From Candidatus Gastranaerophilales bacterium (GTDB lineage Bacteria > Cyanobacteriota > Vampirovibrionia > Gastranaerophilales > Gastranaerophilaceae), in contig CALUYN010000001.1 of assembly GCA_944325025.1 (NCBI GenBank), positions 1 to 64,000 on the forward strand: a stretch of 64,000 bases of DNA, in the 5' to 3' direction. The position numbers and the translations under genes were made by a program. The notes beneath the pieces are model-generated. The model was not told the DNA's origin, ran no database searches, and was given only the letters and a program-made list of their open reading frames with translations. Positions 8,222 through 18,000 of this stretch are shown here, in pieces; positions within the stretch are counted from its first letter, which is position 1, and every line of letters begins with the position of its first letter.

Positions 8222-9910
8222 ATGATTAAGATTTTAGTTATTTCAGACCAAAAAGAAAAGTGCGATTTTTTTAATACGATTTTTAACAAAAATACGTATG
8301 AAATTTCGTGTCTGTCTGACGAAATGCTTATATATGACTTAGTTAATGCCGATACCCCGGACGTTATAATTATTGATACACAAATAAATTATTTAAAAAA
8401 TCTCAATAAAAAAATAAAAAATTTATGTCCTAATACTATTATAATATTTTTAAACTCCGCATCTAAAATTGATAAAGACTTAATTAAATACGCAAACGCA
8501 TTTTTTACTGACGGCATGTCAGAAGATTTTATTATTTCTACAATTAATGTTAACCTTAGAATGAAAAATTCTCTTGAAATGCTCTCTAACTCCAACAAAG
8601 ATTTAGCCGACAGCTTGTACAGATTAAATGCTCTATATTCAACCAGTTCTCAATTTTCAGGGACACTCGATAAAGCAAAACTTATCCAATATATGATTGA
8701 AGGAATGGACAGAGCATTAAGTTTTTCCCTGACATGCACGCTTTCTTTCTGCACGGAAGAAGAACCTGTCTTGATACTTAATTCTTTGTATGAACTTTCC
8801 GATGAACTTATTGAAGCTTTAAAATTGCGCGCAGTCTTGAATTATAATTCTCTATTTGAAGGTAAAAAACTTCCGGCAGAAATAAACTCCGATACTTTAA
8901 AAGTTATTAAACAAATAAAATATCCTGCAAGCAGATTTACATTCAGTCTTTTCAGGTTTGATAACATGTTCGCGCCGGTGAGCCTCGGGGACAACTTCTT
9001 TGGATGTGTGGAAATATTTAAAGAATCTGCATTTTCTCCTGATGATGCAACATGTTTTCAAACAATAGCGCAACAGGTAGCACTTCCTCTAAAAAGCGCA
9101 ACTCTTTATCAGGAAATAATAGAGGCTAATGCAAAGCTTGCAAAACTTGAGAGATTAAAATCAGAATTTATATCAATTGTTTCACACGAGCTAAGAACTC
9201 CGCTTACTTCAATAAAAAATTCTCTTGATATTTTAATGAGCGGACGATGCGGAGAAATAACAGAATCTGCCGATAAATTCTTGTCTATGGCTATGCGTAA
9301 TGTACAAAGATTATCAGGGATTATAAACGATCTGCTAGATCTTTCTAAAATCGAAGCAGGCAAAATGGATTTCAATTTTGCGCCGACAAATATAAATACT
9401 GTTATTGATTATGTTAAAAATGCATTATCAGAAGTCGCAAAATCAAAGGGACTTACAATCACAATAGACCAACAGAAGTCTTTGCCTGATATAACTGCGG
9501 ATGCGCAAAGATTAGAACAGGTTTTAACAAATCTTGTGTCAAATGCAATTAAATTTACTCCTGAAAATAAGACCATAACAATATCGTCGAAACTTGTAAA
9601 TTCAAAAGATATTCATATAAATAATTCTTTTAAAGATTACATAAAACTTGATGAAGGCGACTATGTGCTTGTATGCGTAAAAGATGAAGGTATAGGCATA
9701 GCAGAAAAAGATCTGCTTCACGCATTTGACAAGTTTGCCCAGATAGAAAATTCCCTATCAAGAAAAGCCGGCGGAACAGGTTTGGGCTTACCTATAGCAA
9801 AACAATTATTAGAAGCTCACCACGGCGCCATATGGTGCGATAGTGAGCTTAATAAAGGTTCTGAATTCTACTTTGCAATTCCAACTGCTAAAATTGAACA
9901 GTTAGTATAA
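8222..9910 (+). CDS. Sensor histidine kinase with receiver-like and GAF-like input
   Basis: 562 residues from ATG 8222 (MIKILVISDQ). Residues 1-115 resemble a response-regulator receiver (VISDQ..., PDVIIIDTQINYL). The phospho-acceptor region is altered, so it may be a pseudo-receiver. A GAF-like middle (about 140-290, LYSTSSQFSGTLDKAKLIQYM...) precedes the HisKA helix pair with phospho-His in SHELRTPLTSIKNSLDIL (about 321). The HATPase follows with N box NLVSNAIKFTP, G1 DEGIGIAEKD, F box FDKFAQIE and G2 GGTGLGLPIAKQLL. It is cytoplasmic, with no membrane segment. The TTG at 8186 lies inside the predicted -35, so 8222 is preferred. The CheY-like gene at 10868 is a plausible partner, though the 9902 gene lies between on the opposite strand. 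Confidence 0.85.
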   Translation: MIKILVISDQKEKCDFFNTIFNKNTYEISCLSDEMLIYDLVNADTPDVIIIDTQINYLKNLNKKIKNLCPNTIIIFLNSASKIDKDLIKYANAFFTDGMSEDFIISTINVNLRMKNSLEMLSNSNKDLADSLYRLNALYSTSSQFSGTLDKAKLIQYMIEGMDRALSFSLTCTLSFCTEEEPVLILNSLYELSDELIEALKLRAVLNYNSLFEGKKLPAEINSDTLKVIKQIKYPASRFTFSLFRFDNMFAPVSLGDNFFGCVEIFKESAFSPDDATCFQTIAQQVALPLKSATLYQEIIEANAKLAKLERLKSEFISIVSHELRTPLTSIKNSLDILMSGRCGEITESADKFLSMAMRNVQRLSGIINDLLDLSKIEAGKMDFNFAPTNINTVIDYVKNALSEVAKSKGLTITIDQQKSLPDITADAQRLEQVLTNLVSNAIKFTPENKTITISSKLVNSKDIHINNSFKDYIKLDEGDYVLVCVKDEGIGIAEKDLLHAFDKFAQIENSLSRKAGGTGLGLPIAKQLLEAHHGAIWCDSELNKGSEFYFAIPTAKIEQLV

Positions 9911-10711
9911 ATTTGTATTATGATTTACAAAATCAACTATATCTAACGTTTTCCCTTCTTTTGCAAACATTTTTGCAACATTCGGAAGTACGTTTATGTT
10001 TTCTTCAACCTGTTTTACAGGAGTGTTGCTTCTGACAAAATCATCCAGATACAGCATGTTATCGCCAGGAATTTCATCTGCAGCTTTTGCAAGTTTTGGT
10101 ATCATTGCAATTTTTTCGGGATTTGACTTCGGATTTATCAAAAGTTTAATAAAGTTCATGAAATTTTTCTCTTTTACAAAATCCATAAGATATCCGCCCT
10201 TTAGTGTCTGCTGTGCAATATCTTTTACGAGAGGTTTTGTTGCTGCTAAATGTTTTGAAGCTTCAGGAGCTTCCATTATTTTTGCAAAATCCGCAAGAAA
10301 ATATTTTGAAGCGGTAGAATCTGTTTGATTAATAACTTCCTGAGTAAATTCCAAAGCGTCAGGATTATTTTTTGAAGTTTTCGGCAGCTGCTCCATTAAA
10401 TATCCAAATAATGTTTTTCCATCTTTAAAACGAAGTTTTTGAATATTTATAGCTTGAGGCATCATCTCTACATTGTTTGCCAATTCACATATATCTGAAA
10501 CCAGACCTAAATGTTTTGGGTTCATTGATTTTAATTCATTTTTAAACTGCGCAACTTCAGGGTTACGTTTTGCAAAATATTCAATATTTTCTAATAATTG
10601 CTCGGTTGTTCTTGTATCTGCCGGCTTTGTATATGCGCCCATTCTCTCAAAACCTTGATTAAATCTTAATGTCGGCTTCAGCTTTGATGTAATAGCATTA
10701 AATAATGACAT
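9902..10711 (-). CDS. Uncharacterised helical protein
   Basis: 269 residues from ATG 10711 (MSLFNAITSKLKPTLRF), preceded by GAAAGGAA eight bases upstream; an ATG further out at 10750 lacks a Shine-Dalgarno. The sequence is Lys/Asn-rich and predicted almost entirely alpha-helical (repeated helix pairs such as VEENINVLPNVAKMFAKEG, ALEFTQEVINQ). There is no signal peptide or membrane helix. I do not recognise a family. The 3' end overlaps the convergent histidine kinase gene by nine bases. The even helical periodicity suggests an ARM/HEAT-like scaffold, but that is a guess. Confidence 0.6.
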   Translation of the reverse strand: MSLFNAITSKLKPTLRFNQGFERMGAYTKPADTRTTEQLLENIEYFAKRNPEVAQFKNELKSMNPKHLGLVSDICELANNVEMMPQAINIQKLRFKDGKTLFGYLMEQLPKTSKNNPDALEFTQEVINQTDSTASKYFLADFAKIMEAPEASKHLAATKPLVKDIAQQTLKGGYLMDFVKEKNFMNFIKLLINPKSNPEKIAMIPKLAKAADEIPGDNMLYLDDFVRSNTPVKQVEENINVLPNVAKMFAKEGKTLDIVDFVNHNTNLY

Positions 10712-10831
10712 ATATATATTCCTTTCAATTGTCCTACACGCAATAAACATAAATCATCTGAAACATTATTATTGCTAAATATATTAAATAACTTTTACAT
10801 AATTTAACAATATAGAAGAAGATTTTTAATA

Positions 10832-10840
10832 TGTTATAAT
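10832..10840 (+). promoter_or_regulatory. Extended -10 promoter of the CheY-like/GspE-like pair
   Basis: TGTTATAAT, 27 bases before ATG 10868, in the divergent gap with the 10711 gene. Confidence 0.5.
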
Positions 10841-10867
10841 ATTTTTAGATATACTTAGGGGAACTGT

Positions 10868-11230
10868 ATGAAAAAGATTTTAATTGTTGATGATGAACAG
10901 GATATAGTAGAAAGCTTGAAATTTGTCCTTGAAGCAGCAGATTTTACCTGTTATTGTGCTTATAACGGTGAAGATGGGCTCAGACTGGCAAAAGAAATTA
11001 TGCCTGATTTGATTATTCTTGATGTTATGATGCCGAAAATTAACGGGTACAAAATCAGCCGTCTGTTAAAATACGATGCAAAATATAAAAATATCCCGAT
11101 TTTAATGGTTACTGCACGTTCACAGGAAGAAGACAAGCTGATAGGTGAAGAAACAGGCGCAGATGAATATATTACAAAACCGTTTGAACTTGATGATGTA
11201 GTTAAAAAGGTAGAACAGTATTTAAAATAA
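10868..11230 (+). CDS. CheY-like single-domain response regulator
   Basis: 120 residues, one receiver domain and nothing else. Acidic pocket DDEQD (residues 8-12), phospho-acceptor Asp in PDLIILDVMMP (about 54), Thr in MVTARS, Lys in YITKPFELDD. There is no output domain, so it must act by protein contact, as CheY/PilG/PilH-type regulators do. Shine-Dalgarno AGGGGA precedes the ATG. One base separates its stop from the PilB/GspE-like gene, a pairing that suggests control of a pilus or secretion motor. The phosphodonor could be the kinase encoded at 8222 (inference). Confidence 0.9.
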   Translation: MKKILIVDDEQDIVESLKFVLEAADFTCYCAYNGEDGLRLAKEIMPDLIILDVMMPKINGYKISRLLKYDAKYKNIPILMVTARSQEEDKLIGEETGADEYITKPFELDDVVKKVEQYLK

Positions 11231-11231
11231 T

Positions 11232-12614
11232 ATGGAAACAACAGTTACAAATAAAACTCTTGAAAAGTTAAAATACGATATGGTAAGAGCCGGTCTTGTT
11301 CCTTATGAAACAATTGAGCAGGCTGAAGAGGTTGCTAATGCCCAAAATATTAATATAGGACAGGCTCTTATAAATTCCGGCGTGATATCGGAAGAAGCAA
11401 TATTGAAATTTTTGGAAGCTAAACTTCATATTCCTTATGTTAATCTTGATGATTATACACTCGATACAAAATGTTTGAAATTCATAAGCTTTTCAGACGC
11501 AAAAAAATATCGTATAATACCGCTTTTCAAAATAGAAGATACTTTAACTGTTGCGATGGCAGATCCTTTAGATCTCTTTGCTATCGACAAAATTATAGAA
11601 ACAGCAGAATGTTCAATTGAACCTGTTCTTTCGTCTGAATCAAGCATTTTAAAAAAAATTGATCAATATTACAAAAAAGAAAGCTCCATCGATGACATTC
11701 ATATGGAAGAAGGAGTTGAATATGACTGGCGCGATGAACTTCATAGCGAAGATTTATCAGATAATCATATTCAAAAAATTATTACAGCGATTTTAAAACA
11801 GGCAATTTTAGAAGGTGTGCATGAGGTTACTTTCCAAAGCGAAAAAGACGGGTTTGGAGTTAATTTCAAAAAAAACGGGGAATTCCTTAACAGAGGCAGC
11901 ATTCCTCAGGTATTAACTTCTTCTTTTACCGCAAAATTAAAAACGCTTGCGGAACTTGATTCTTCAGTAAGCGAAGTTCCGCAGCTCGGAAAAATTACTT
12001 TCAAAGTTGATAATATGAATGTTGTTGCAAGCATTTCAACTTTCCCGACAATTATGGGAGAAAGAATTTTTCTAAAAATCTACAAACCGCCCAAACAATT
12101 AAACCAGATTATTAAATCAGAAAAATCTTTAAATTTAATTAAATCGGCATTAAATGTGCCGGGAATTATAATTGTCTGCGGTTCGCCTTTAAGCGGCAAA
12201 ACACATATTATTTACTCGCTACTCATTGAAGCTAGTGAGATGAAAAAAAATATCATGACTCTTGAAAGTATTGCAAAATATCACCTTAAAAGTGTTCATC
12301 AATGCGAATTAAACGAAAATGTGGGATTTAACATGGATAAAGCCTCTCGATTTATTGAATTTCAATCGCCTGATGTTATTTATCTTGAAGGAATAAAAAC
12401 AAAAGAGTCTTTTGATTATTTTTCCAGTCTTGTATTTGAAGACAAAACAATAATAATGGAATTTTTAGCAAATAATATGGATGATTTAAGGTATAAATTA
12501 TCATTTTCTGACTTTGAAACTCTTAAATCCCTTATCAGCTGTATGATATTTATTCACTCTCAAGATAGTATAGAAGTATTCTCAAAAGAAGCTGTACAAA
12601 AATATCTTGGATAA
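11232..12614 (+). CDS. PilB/GspE-like protein with degenerate ATPase site
   Basis: 460 residues. The N-terminal part is a good MshEN/T2SSE-N domain (about 1-150: LVPYETIEQAEEVANAQNINIGQALINSGVISEEAILKFLEAKLHIPYVNL, in two stretches). The rest follows the GspE/PilB ATPase layout but the motifs are worn. Walker A reads GSPLSGKTH instead of GPTGSGKST, Walker B reads DVIYLEGIKTKES instead of the usual GEIRD type, and the zinc-binding four-Cys segment is absent. It may bind nucleotide weakly or act as a regulatory partner of a real motor encoded elsewhere. Co-transcribed with the CheY-like gene. The start at 11232 has only a weak Shine-Dalgarno, so translation is probably coupled. Confidence 0.75.
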   Translation: METTVTNKTLEKLKYDMVRAGLVPYETIEQAEEVANAQNINIGQALINSGVISEEAILKFLEAKLHIPYVNLDDYTLDTKCLKFISFSDAKKYRIIPLFKIEDTLTVAMADPLDLFAIDKIIETAECSIEPVLSSESSILKKIDQYYKKESSIDDIHMEEGVEYDWRDELHSEDLSDNHIQKIITAILKQAILEGVHEVTFQSEKDGFGVNFKKNGEFLNRGSIPQVLTSSFTAKLKTLAELDSSVSEVPQLGKITFKVDNMNVVASISTFPTIMGERIFLKIYKPPKQLNQIIKSEKSLNLIKSALNVPGIIIVCGSPLSGKTHIIYSLLIEASEMKKNIMTLESIAKYHLKSVHQCELNENVGFNMDKASRFIEFQSPDVIYLEGIKTKESFDYFSSLVFEDKTIIMEFLANNMDDLRYKLSFSDFETLKSLISCMIFIHSQDSIEVFSKEAVQKYLG

Positions 12615-12615
12615 A

Positions 12616-13512
12616 TTAGTTATTACATTTTGCGTTAGTACATTTTCGAGCGGACACAAACGATTGTAAAAATACAGACAAAAGGATTAGTGCCATACCG
12701 GTATAAAATGAAATACTCAGCTGCTGACCTTCTTTTAGAAATATTACAGCCAGCAGTATTCCATAAATCGGCTCAAAATTTCCATATAAACTTACAGTGA
12801 AAGCTGAAAGAGTCCTTAGAACATGGATTTGCAAAATATAAAGCCCTATTGTACAGAAAAAAGCAAGTATAAATAGATATGAAAAATTTATCAATGACGG
12901 GATTTCAAAGTTCATACCACAGAACACAGCCACTATTACAATAGCCGAAAGGAAAAGAGCACCGCCCCAAAGCTCATAAAACAACATATTTTTTGAACTT
13001 TTTTGTTCGCCTACAAGCTTATTTAAAATAGTATAAAACGCAATTAATGCCGCAGAAACAACGCCCAGTAATATTCCTAAACGGAAATGGGTGTCTATAT
13101 GAAATATCAAACTTATACCTGCAACCGCAATAAGACTGCACAAAACATTGTTACGAGAAAACGGCTTTTTGTAAATTATAGGCTCGAATATAGCTGTAAA
13201 AAATCCTTCCAGAGAATAACAAACAACCCCAACTGCAACATTTGCATATTTTATACTGGCGAAAAAGAATAAAAAATGCAGTCCTAAAAGAGCTCCGAGC
13301 CCGCTGATTTTTAAACCTTCAACAAAGCTTTCACGCGGCAATTTTTTAAGAAAAAACAAGATAATGTAAAAAATAAGGAAAGACAAAAACAGCCTGTACC
13401 AGACAAGATATATGGCATTGAGAGAAATCAGCTTCCCTAAAATACCTGTTAATCCTGCAAGAAGCACTGAAATATGTAATTTTACGTATTCCTTATTAAT
13501 ATTAGTTTCCAT
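12616..13512 (-). CDS. EamA-family (DMT superfamily) membrane transporter
   Basis: 298 residues with about ten hydrophobic segments in two EamA halves (about 8-140 and 150-290). EamA features include GLTGILGKLISLNAIYLVWYR near the start and YSLEGFFTAIFEPII, SLYGNFEPIYGILLAVIFLKE at the conserved ends of the halves. The family exports or imports small metabolites, and the substrate cannot be inferred. The stop nearly abuts the convergent GspE-like gene. Start ATG 13512 has a CATAAT box six bases upstream and no Shine-Dalgarno, so it may be another leaderless start. Confidence 0.85.
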   Translation of the reverse strand: METNINKEYVKLHISVLLAGLTGILGKLISLNAIYLVWYRLFLSFLIFYIILFFLKKLPRESFVEGLKISGLGALLGLHFLFFFASIKYANVAVGVVCYSLEGFFTAIFEPIIYKKPFSRNNVLCSLIAVAGISLIFHIDTHFRLGILLGVVSAALIAFYTILNKLVGEQKSSKNMLFYELWGGALFLSAIVIVAVFCGMNFEIPSLINFSYLFILAFFCTIGLYILQIHVLRTLSAFTVSLYGNFEPIYGILLAVIFLKEGQQLSISFYTGMALILLSVFLQSFVSARKCTNAKCNN

Positions 13513-13553
13513 ACTAATATTATGCCCGCATAAAACGGTTTAAGGCAAATAAA

Positions 13554-15002
13554 TTACTGTTTCCCTGCTAATTCTTTATACATGTTTAAATAAACCTGCG
13601 AACTTCTTCTCCAAGAAAAATCAGCTTCCATTGCAGATTTTCTCATAGCATTAAGAGTATATTTATCCTGATAAACACCTAAAGAGCAGTAAATTGCCTG
13701 CATCATATCCCAACCAGAATACCCCCAGAATTTAAAACCTGTAGAATCATCTAGCGGATATCCGGTAACAGTATCTTCCAAACCGCCTGTTGCTCTAACA
13801 ACCGGTAATGTCCCGTATCTCATTGCAATTAACTGGCTGAGTCCGCACGGTTCAAATTTTGATGGCATTAAATAAAAATCACTTCCCGCATATATACGGT
13901 TTGCAAGATCAGACTTATAACCTATATATGCACGAATATTAGATGTGTTATTAGAAAGCCATATGAGAAGATTTTCATAATCTTTTTCACCGCTGCCCAA
14001 AAATATAAAATCAGCACTTAAACTCTTTAACTCATTCTCACATTGCCTTATGATGTCAATACCTTTTTGTCCGACCAAACGGGAAACCATCGCATAAACA
14101 GGACGCTCAGGTTTATATTCAAGTCCGAATTCTTCACATAAATGTTTTTTATTTTCTTCTTTATTCTTCAATGATTTAACATCATATTTTTTTACAATAT
14201 TTTTATCTGTTTTCGGATTGAATACATCATAATCAATACCATTTAAAATTCCTGTGAGCTTACTCTGGTTCATTCTGAGAGTATAGTCCATACCCTCACC
14301 GTATTCGCCCGTTAAAATCTCCTTTGCATAAGTCGGAGATACTGCAACTACCTTATCGGAATAGTTAATTGCACCCTTCATCCAGTTAACTTTTCCATAA
14401 TGTTCAACTCCCCATTCGTTGTATACAATATCTTTGCGCATATTTGCAAAATCTAGAACATCTTCAAACCAAACTCCCTGATAAGCAAGATTATGAATTT
14501 CAAAAACACATTTTGTGTTTTTCCAGAAATCATCAAATCTGTAATTACTATGCAAGTAAACAGGTATCATTGCAGTATGCCAGTCGTTAGCATGAATTAC
14601 ATCAGCTTTAAAATTCAAAAGTTTTGCGTATTCCAAAGTAGCAAGAGAAAATGCAATATATCTTTCATGCTCGTATTTAGGGTCAAGCCATTTTGGATAA
14701 ACATCTTTGAAACAGGTAAAATACCAGTCATTATGAACAAAAAATACATTTATATTTGTTCCGGGGAGCTTGCACATAAATAAACGAAACTTATGCCCCA
14801 TCCTGTCAAAAGTCAGCCACATCTCGGAATTTTCAAGTTCTTTAATACCCCATTTATTAACATCTATCAATCCGTGCAAAGGAGTAAAAATAGCTATTTC
14901 AGCATCTTTTTCCAAATATTTAGGCAAGCTACCCACAACATCTGCAAGCCCTCCTGCTTTTGAAAAAGGTGCCACCTCTGCTGCCGCAAATAAAATTTTC
15001 AT
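13554..15002 (-). CDS. glgA: Glycogen (starch) synthase, GT5
   Basis: 482 residues, full length for GlgA, which transfers glucose from ADP-glucose to the non-reducing end of alpha-1,4-glucan. The N-terminal ADP-glucose loop reads SKAGGLADVVGSLP (residues 14-27, the KxGGL motif). The N-terminal domain HANDWHTAMIPVYL and the C-terminal GT-B signature SKFEPCGLSQLIAMRYGTLPVVRATGGLEDTV carry the catalytic Glu. It lies two bases downstream of the large zinc-ribbon/TPR gene and may be co-transcribed with it. With the GH57 protein at 54.6 kb it points to alpha-glucan storage. Confidence 0.95.
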   Translation of the reverse strand: MKILFAAAEVAPFSKAGGLADVVGSLPKYLEKDAEIAIFTPLHGLIDVNKWGIKELENSEMWLTFDRMGHKFRLFMCKLPGTNINVFFVHNDWYFTCFKDVYPKWLDPKYEHERYIAFSLATLEYAKLLNFKADVIHANDWHTAMIPVYLHSNYRFDDFWKNTKCVFEIHNLAYQGVWFEDVLDFANMRKDIVYNEWGVEHYGKVNWMKGAINYSDKVVAVSPTYAKEILTGEYGEGMDYTLRMNQSKLTGILNGIDYDVFNPKTDKNIVKKYDVKSLKNKEENKKHLCEEFGLEYKPERPVYAMVSRLVGQKGIDIIRQCENELKSLSADFIFLGSGEKDYENLLIWLSNNTSNIRAYIGYKSDLANRIYAGSDFYLMPSKFEPCGLSQLIAMRYGTLPVVRATGGLEDTVTGYPLDDSTGFKFWGYSGWDMMQAIYCSLGVYQDKYTLNAMRKSAMEADFSWRRSSQVYLNMYKELAGKQ

Positions 15003-15004
15003 TT

Positions 15005-18000
15005 TTACTCTCCTTGTTTTAATTCATCATCAGAAACAACTTTAGCTTCTGCAGGATTATCCTCTATGGATTGACTATCGTCTTCTTCAACTGCAATGTA
15101 GTGATTTGGGTCAGTATCAAAATTAAAATTAATACCATATTTTGCAGCGATATACCGTGCATGTGCCATCAAAATTTCTGCTTTATCAGAACGTTTTTCA
15201 AACATCATAACCTTGTACATATTATATTTGAATAACATTAAAAGATATTCACTTGTAATATTATTTTTTTCCAATTGTATGAGAGAATTATTTATTATAC
15301 CGTATGCAACTTCATACTTGTTTTGTTTTAAATGCAATTCACTCATTATGTACCATGCAACATATAAAAGAGTTGTCATTCCGTTGTTGTTTGTTGCTTT
15401 TATTATTTTATAAATTATTGAGTCAGCTTTTTTATAAGAACCAAGCTGCATATATGCATACCCTATTAACAGATCGCAAAAGAGTTCAAGCTGATGAATT
15501 TTGCTTATTTTTGCTGCAATTTTTGCCTTATAAATATATTCTGCAAACTTTGTATAATCACCTTCATAGTTTAAAAATGCATTTATTATATTTATAATTA
15601 TATTTCCAAATCTGTCATTTTCTGCTACATCTTCACACTTAACAGAAATAGGACGGCCGTGAATTAAATCTTCAAGCGCAATAAATAAATTATAAGATTT
15701 CGGTATGAAATTCAAATCAGCATTTACAATATCAAGAAACTGTCCGACATTACCAGACAATATCAGAACATTCCCGAGAGCAACATAGCCTACAGAATCC
15801 GCAATTAATGCCTTAAAATCTTCTTCTGTAAAATAATCAGGTTTTAAGGCGGCAAGCGACTGCATATTCACAATGTTGAGAACCTTATATCCTACATCTA
15901 AAGAATCCATCAATGCTCCAACATTAAACAAAATTTGAATATGAATTAAAGACATTAAGAAAAAGTACGTATTAAAATTGGGATCTCCAGGATTTAGGGA
16001 AGATACAGGAAGAAGAGAGAGCACTTTATGAGTAAGTTCTAGCGCATGGTTGTAATCACCGGTATTTAAAGCACCATTAATCATTTTATTACAGAGAAAT
16101 ATTATTTTTTCTACATCTTTAGTTTTTTCTAGATTTTTCAATGTTTCTTCTGCAATCTCAGATGTTTTTTCTGGAACATATTCATAAAGATTATTTGAAA
16201 TATCTTCATATAAGTTTAATTTATATTCAGTCAAAGCTTCCTTTTGTTCAGGATCGTCATTTAAATCAAGCAGCTGCAAAATTTTATTTGTACAATTTAG
16301 ATATGAGCTAAAATCTCCTAAAGATAAATTAATTTGAGCAAGTTCTTCCCACTGTTTTCTTTCATTTTCATGATCTTCTAACAAGCCATATAAATATGCT
16401 TTAACAGGACTTGGCATACCTTCTATAAATACCTTATCAAAAAGTTCATGTGCAACCTCATCAAGATAAATTTTGCTTATTGTGGTAAGCAAATTATCAC
16501 GTAAAAGGTTGTAATTAGGGAAATACAGACAGTTATTATATTCAAAAACATAACCCATATCAGAAAGTTTTTCTATAATCGCACTCTGGTTTTCATACCC
16601 TAAGCTCGAAATTGTATTCATATCTATACGGGTACCCAAAAGTACAATAGATGTTAAAAACTTCATTGCATCGGCATCATCCTGTAATAAATTCAATCTT
16701 CTTGCAACAAGTCTATCTAGATTTGACGGAATAATAATCGTTTTTGGATTAATCATCTTAATAGAATCATCATCTACAGCAAATACGCCTGATTCTATTA
16801 AATACTGTATTGCAATATCTATAAATAAAATACTTCCGCAGGCATATTTTGCAACTCTTTGAAAATAAAAATTATCCAAAATATTTCTGTAATAAACTTT
16901 GTTTTCTTCAATAAGTTTTTCAAAAGATGTAGGCTTTAATGTTATCTCTGTATAATAAGGCTTGGTCAGCAAAAAGTGGCAATCCCTATGCAAAGAGAAT
17001 TTTTTATCATAACTTACCAGAAAACTTACATCAAGCTGTTCAAATGATTCAAACAAAAACTTTAATACATCATAGGAACTTGAATCTATTTTATCAAAAT
17101 CTTCGATAAAAATAACTGTTTTGGGAATAATCTGCAGCAATGTAAGAAAAATATCAAAATAAATAAATCTTGTATCTTCAGTATTTTCAGTTTCTCTTTG
17201 TTTTAAACAGATTAAATCTCTTATTAATCCATCAGGATCAACAGAATTAAACATTGAAAAATCATTCTGATTAAATAATTTCTGAGAAACAGTATATTCA
17301 AATATTGCAGAAACTAAATCTCTAAAAAATGAATAAGGTGAATATTTCATTTCATCATAGCAGGTAATTGAAATAATATTATCAAATTGACCGCAATCTG
17401 CCAGCGTATTAAGCACCTTTAATGAATAGGGCTTGTATAATTCTTCTGTTTTTACTGCAACAATACCTTTATGAATAGATTGAAACTTATTCATTATATG
17501 AAATAAAACGTCAGCATTTTCAATACGCATAAATTCTGCGTTTATCTCATCGAAATTAATTGTTTCTATATCATAAATTGCATCAGGATCGCCCGGAGAA
17601 TCAAGATTATTCAGAGCTTCGCCATCGAGTTTATCCTGTTCAATAAGCATATTTTGAACAAAATTCGGGATTTTAATTTCATCAGTTTCATCTTCCGGAT
17701 ACTCGATTTTAACAAATTCTTTTAAATCCAACTCGTAAAACATTACCATTTCGTCATTTATCATAACGGAATTCAGAGGGGACAATTTGTACTCACCGTC
17801 AATTGCACTGCTAACATCATCATCTGTCAAAACCTGAAAAGTATTCAAGATTTTTTCTTCTTTATTGTTTGCAGACTGATTTAACAAGCTGATGTTAAAA
17901 CCAGAATCAAGATTATTCGGGTCATCTTCAACAGTTCTTTTCATCAAAAACATATTGCATCTGACAGTAGCATTTTTCTTTTTAGTCAGTCTGCAGTTCA

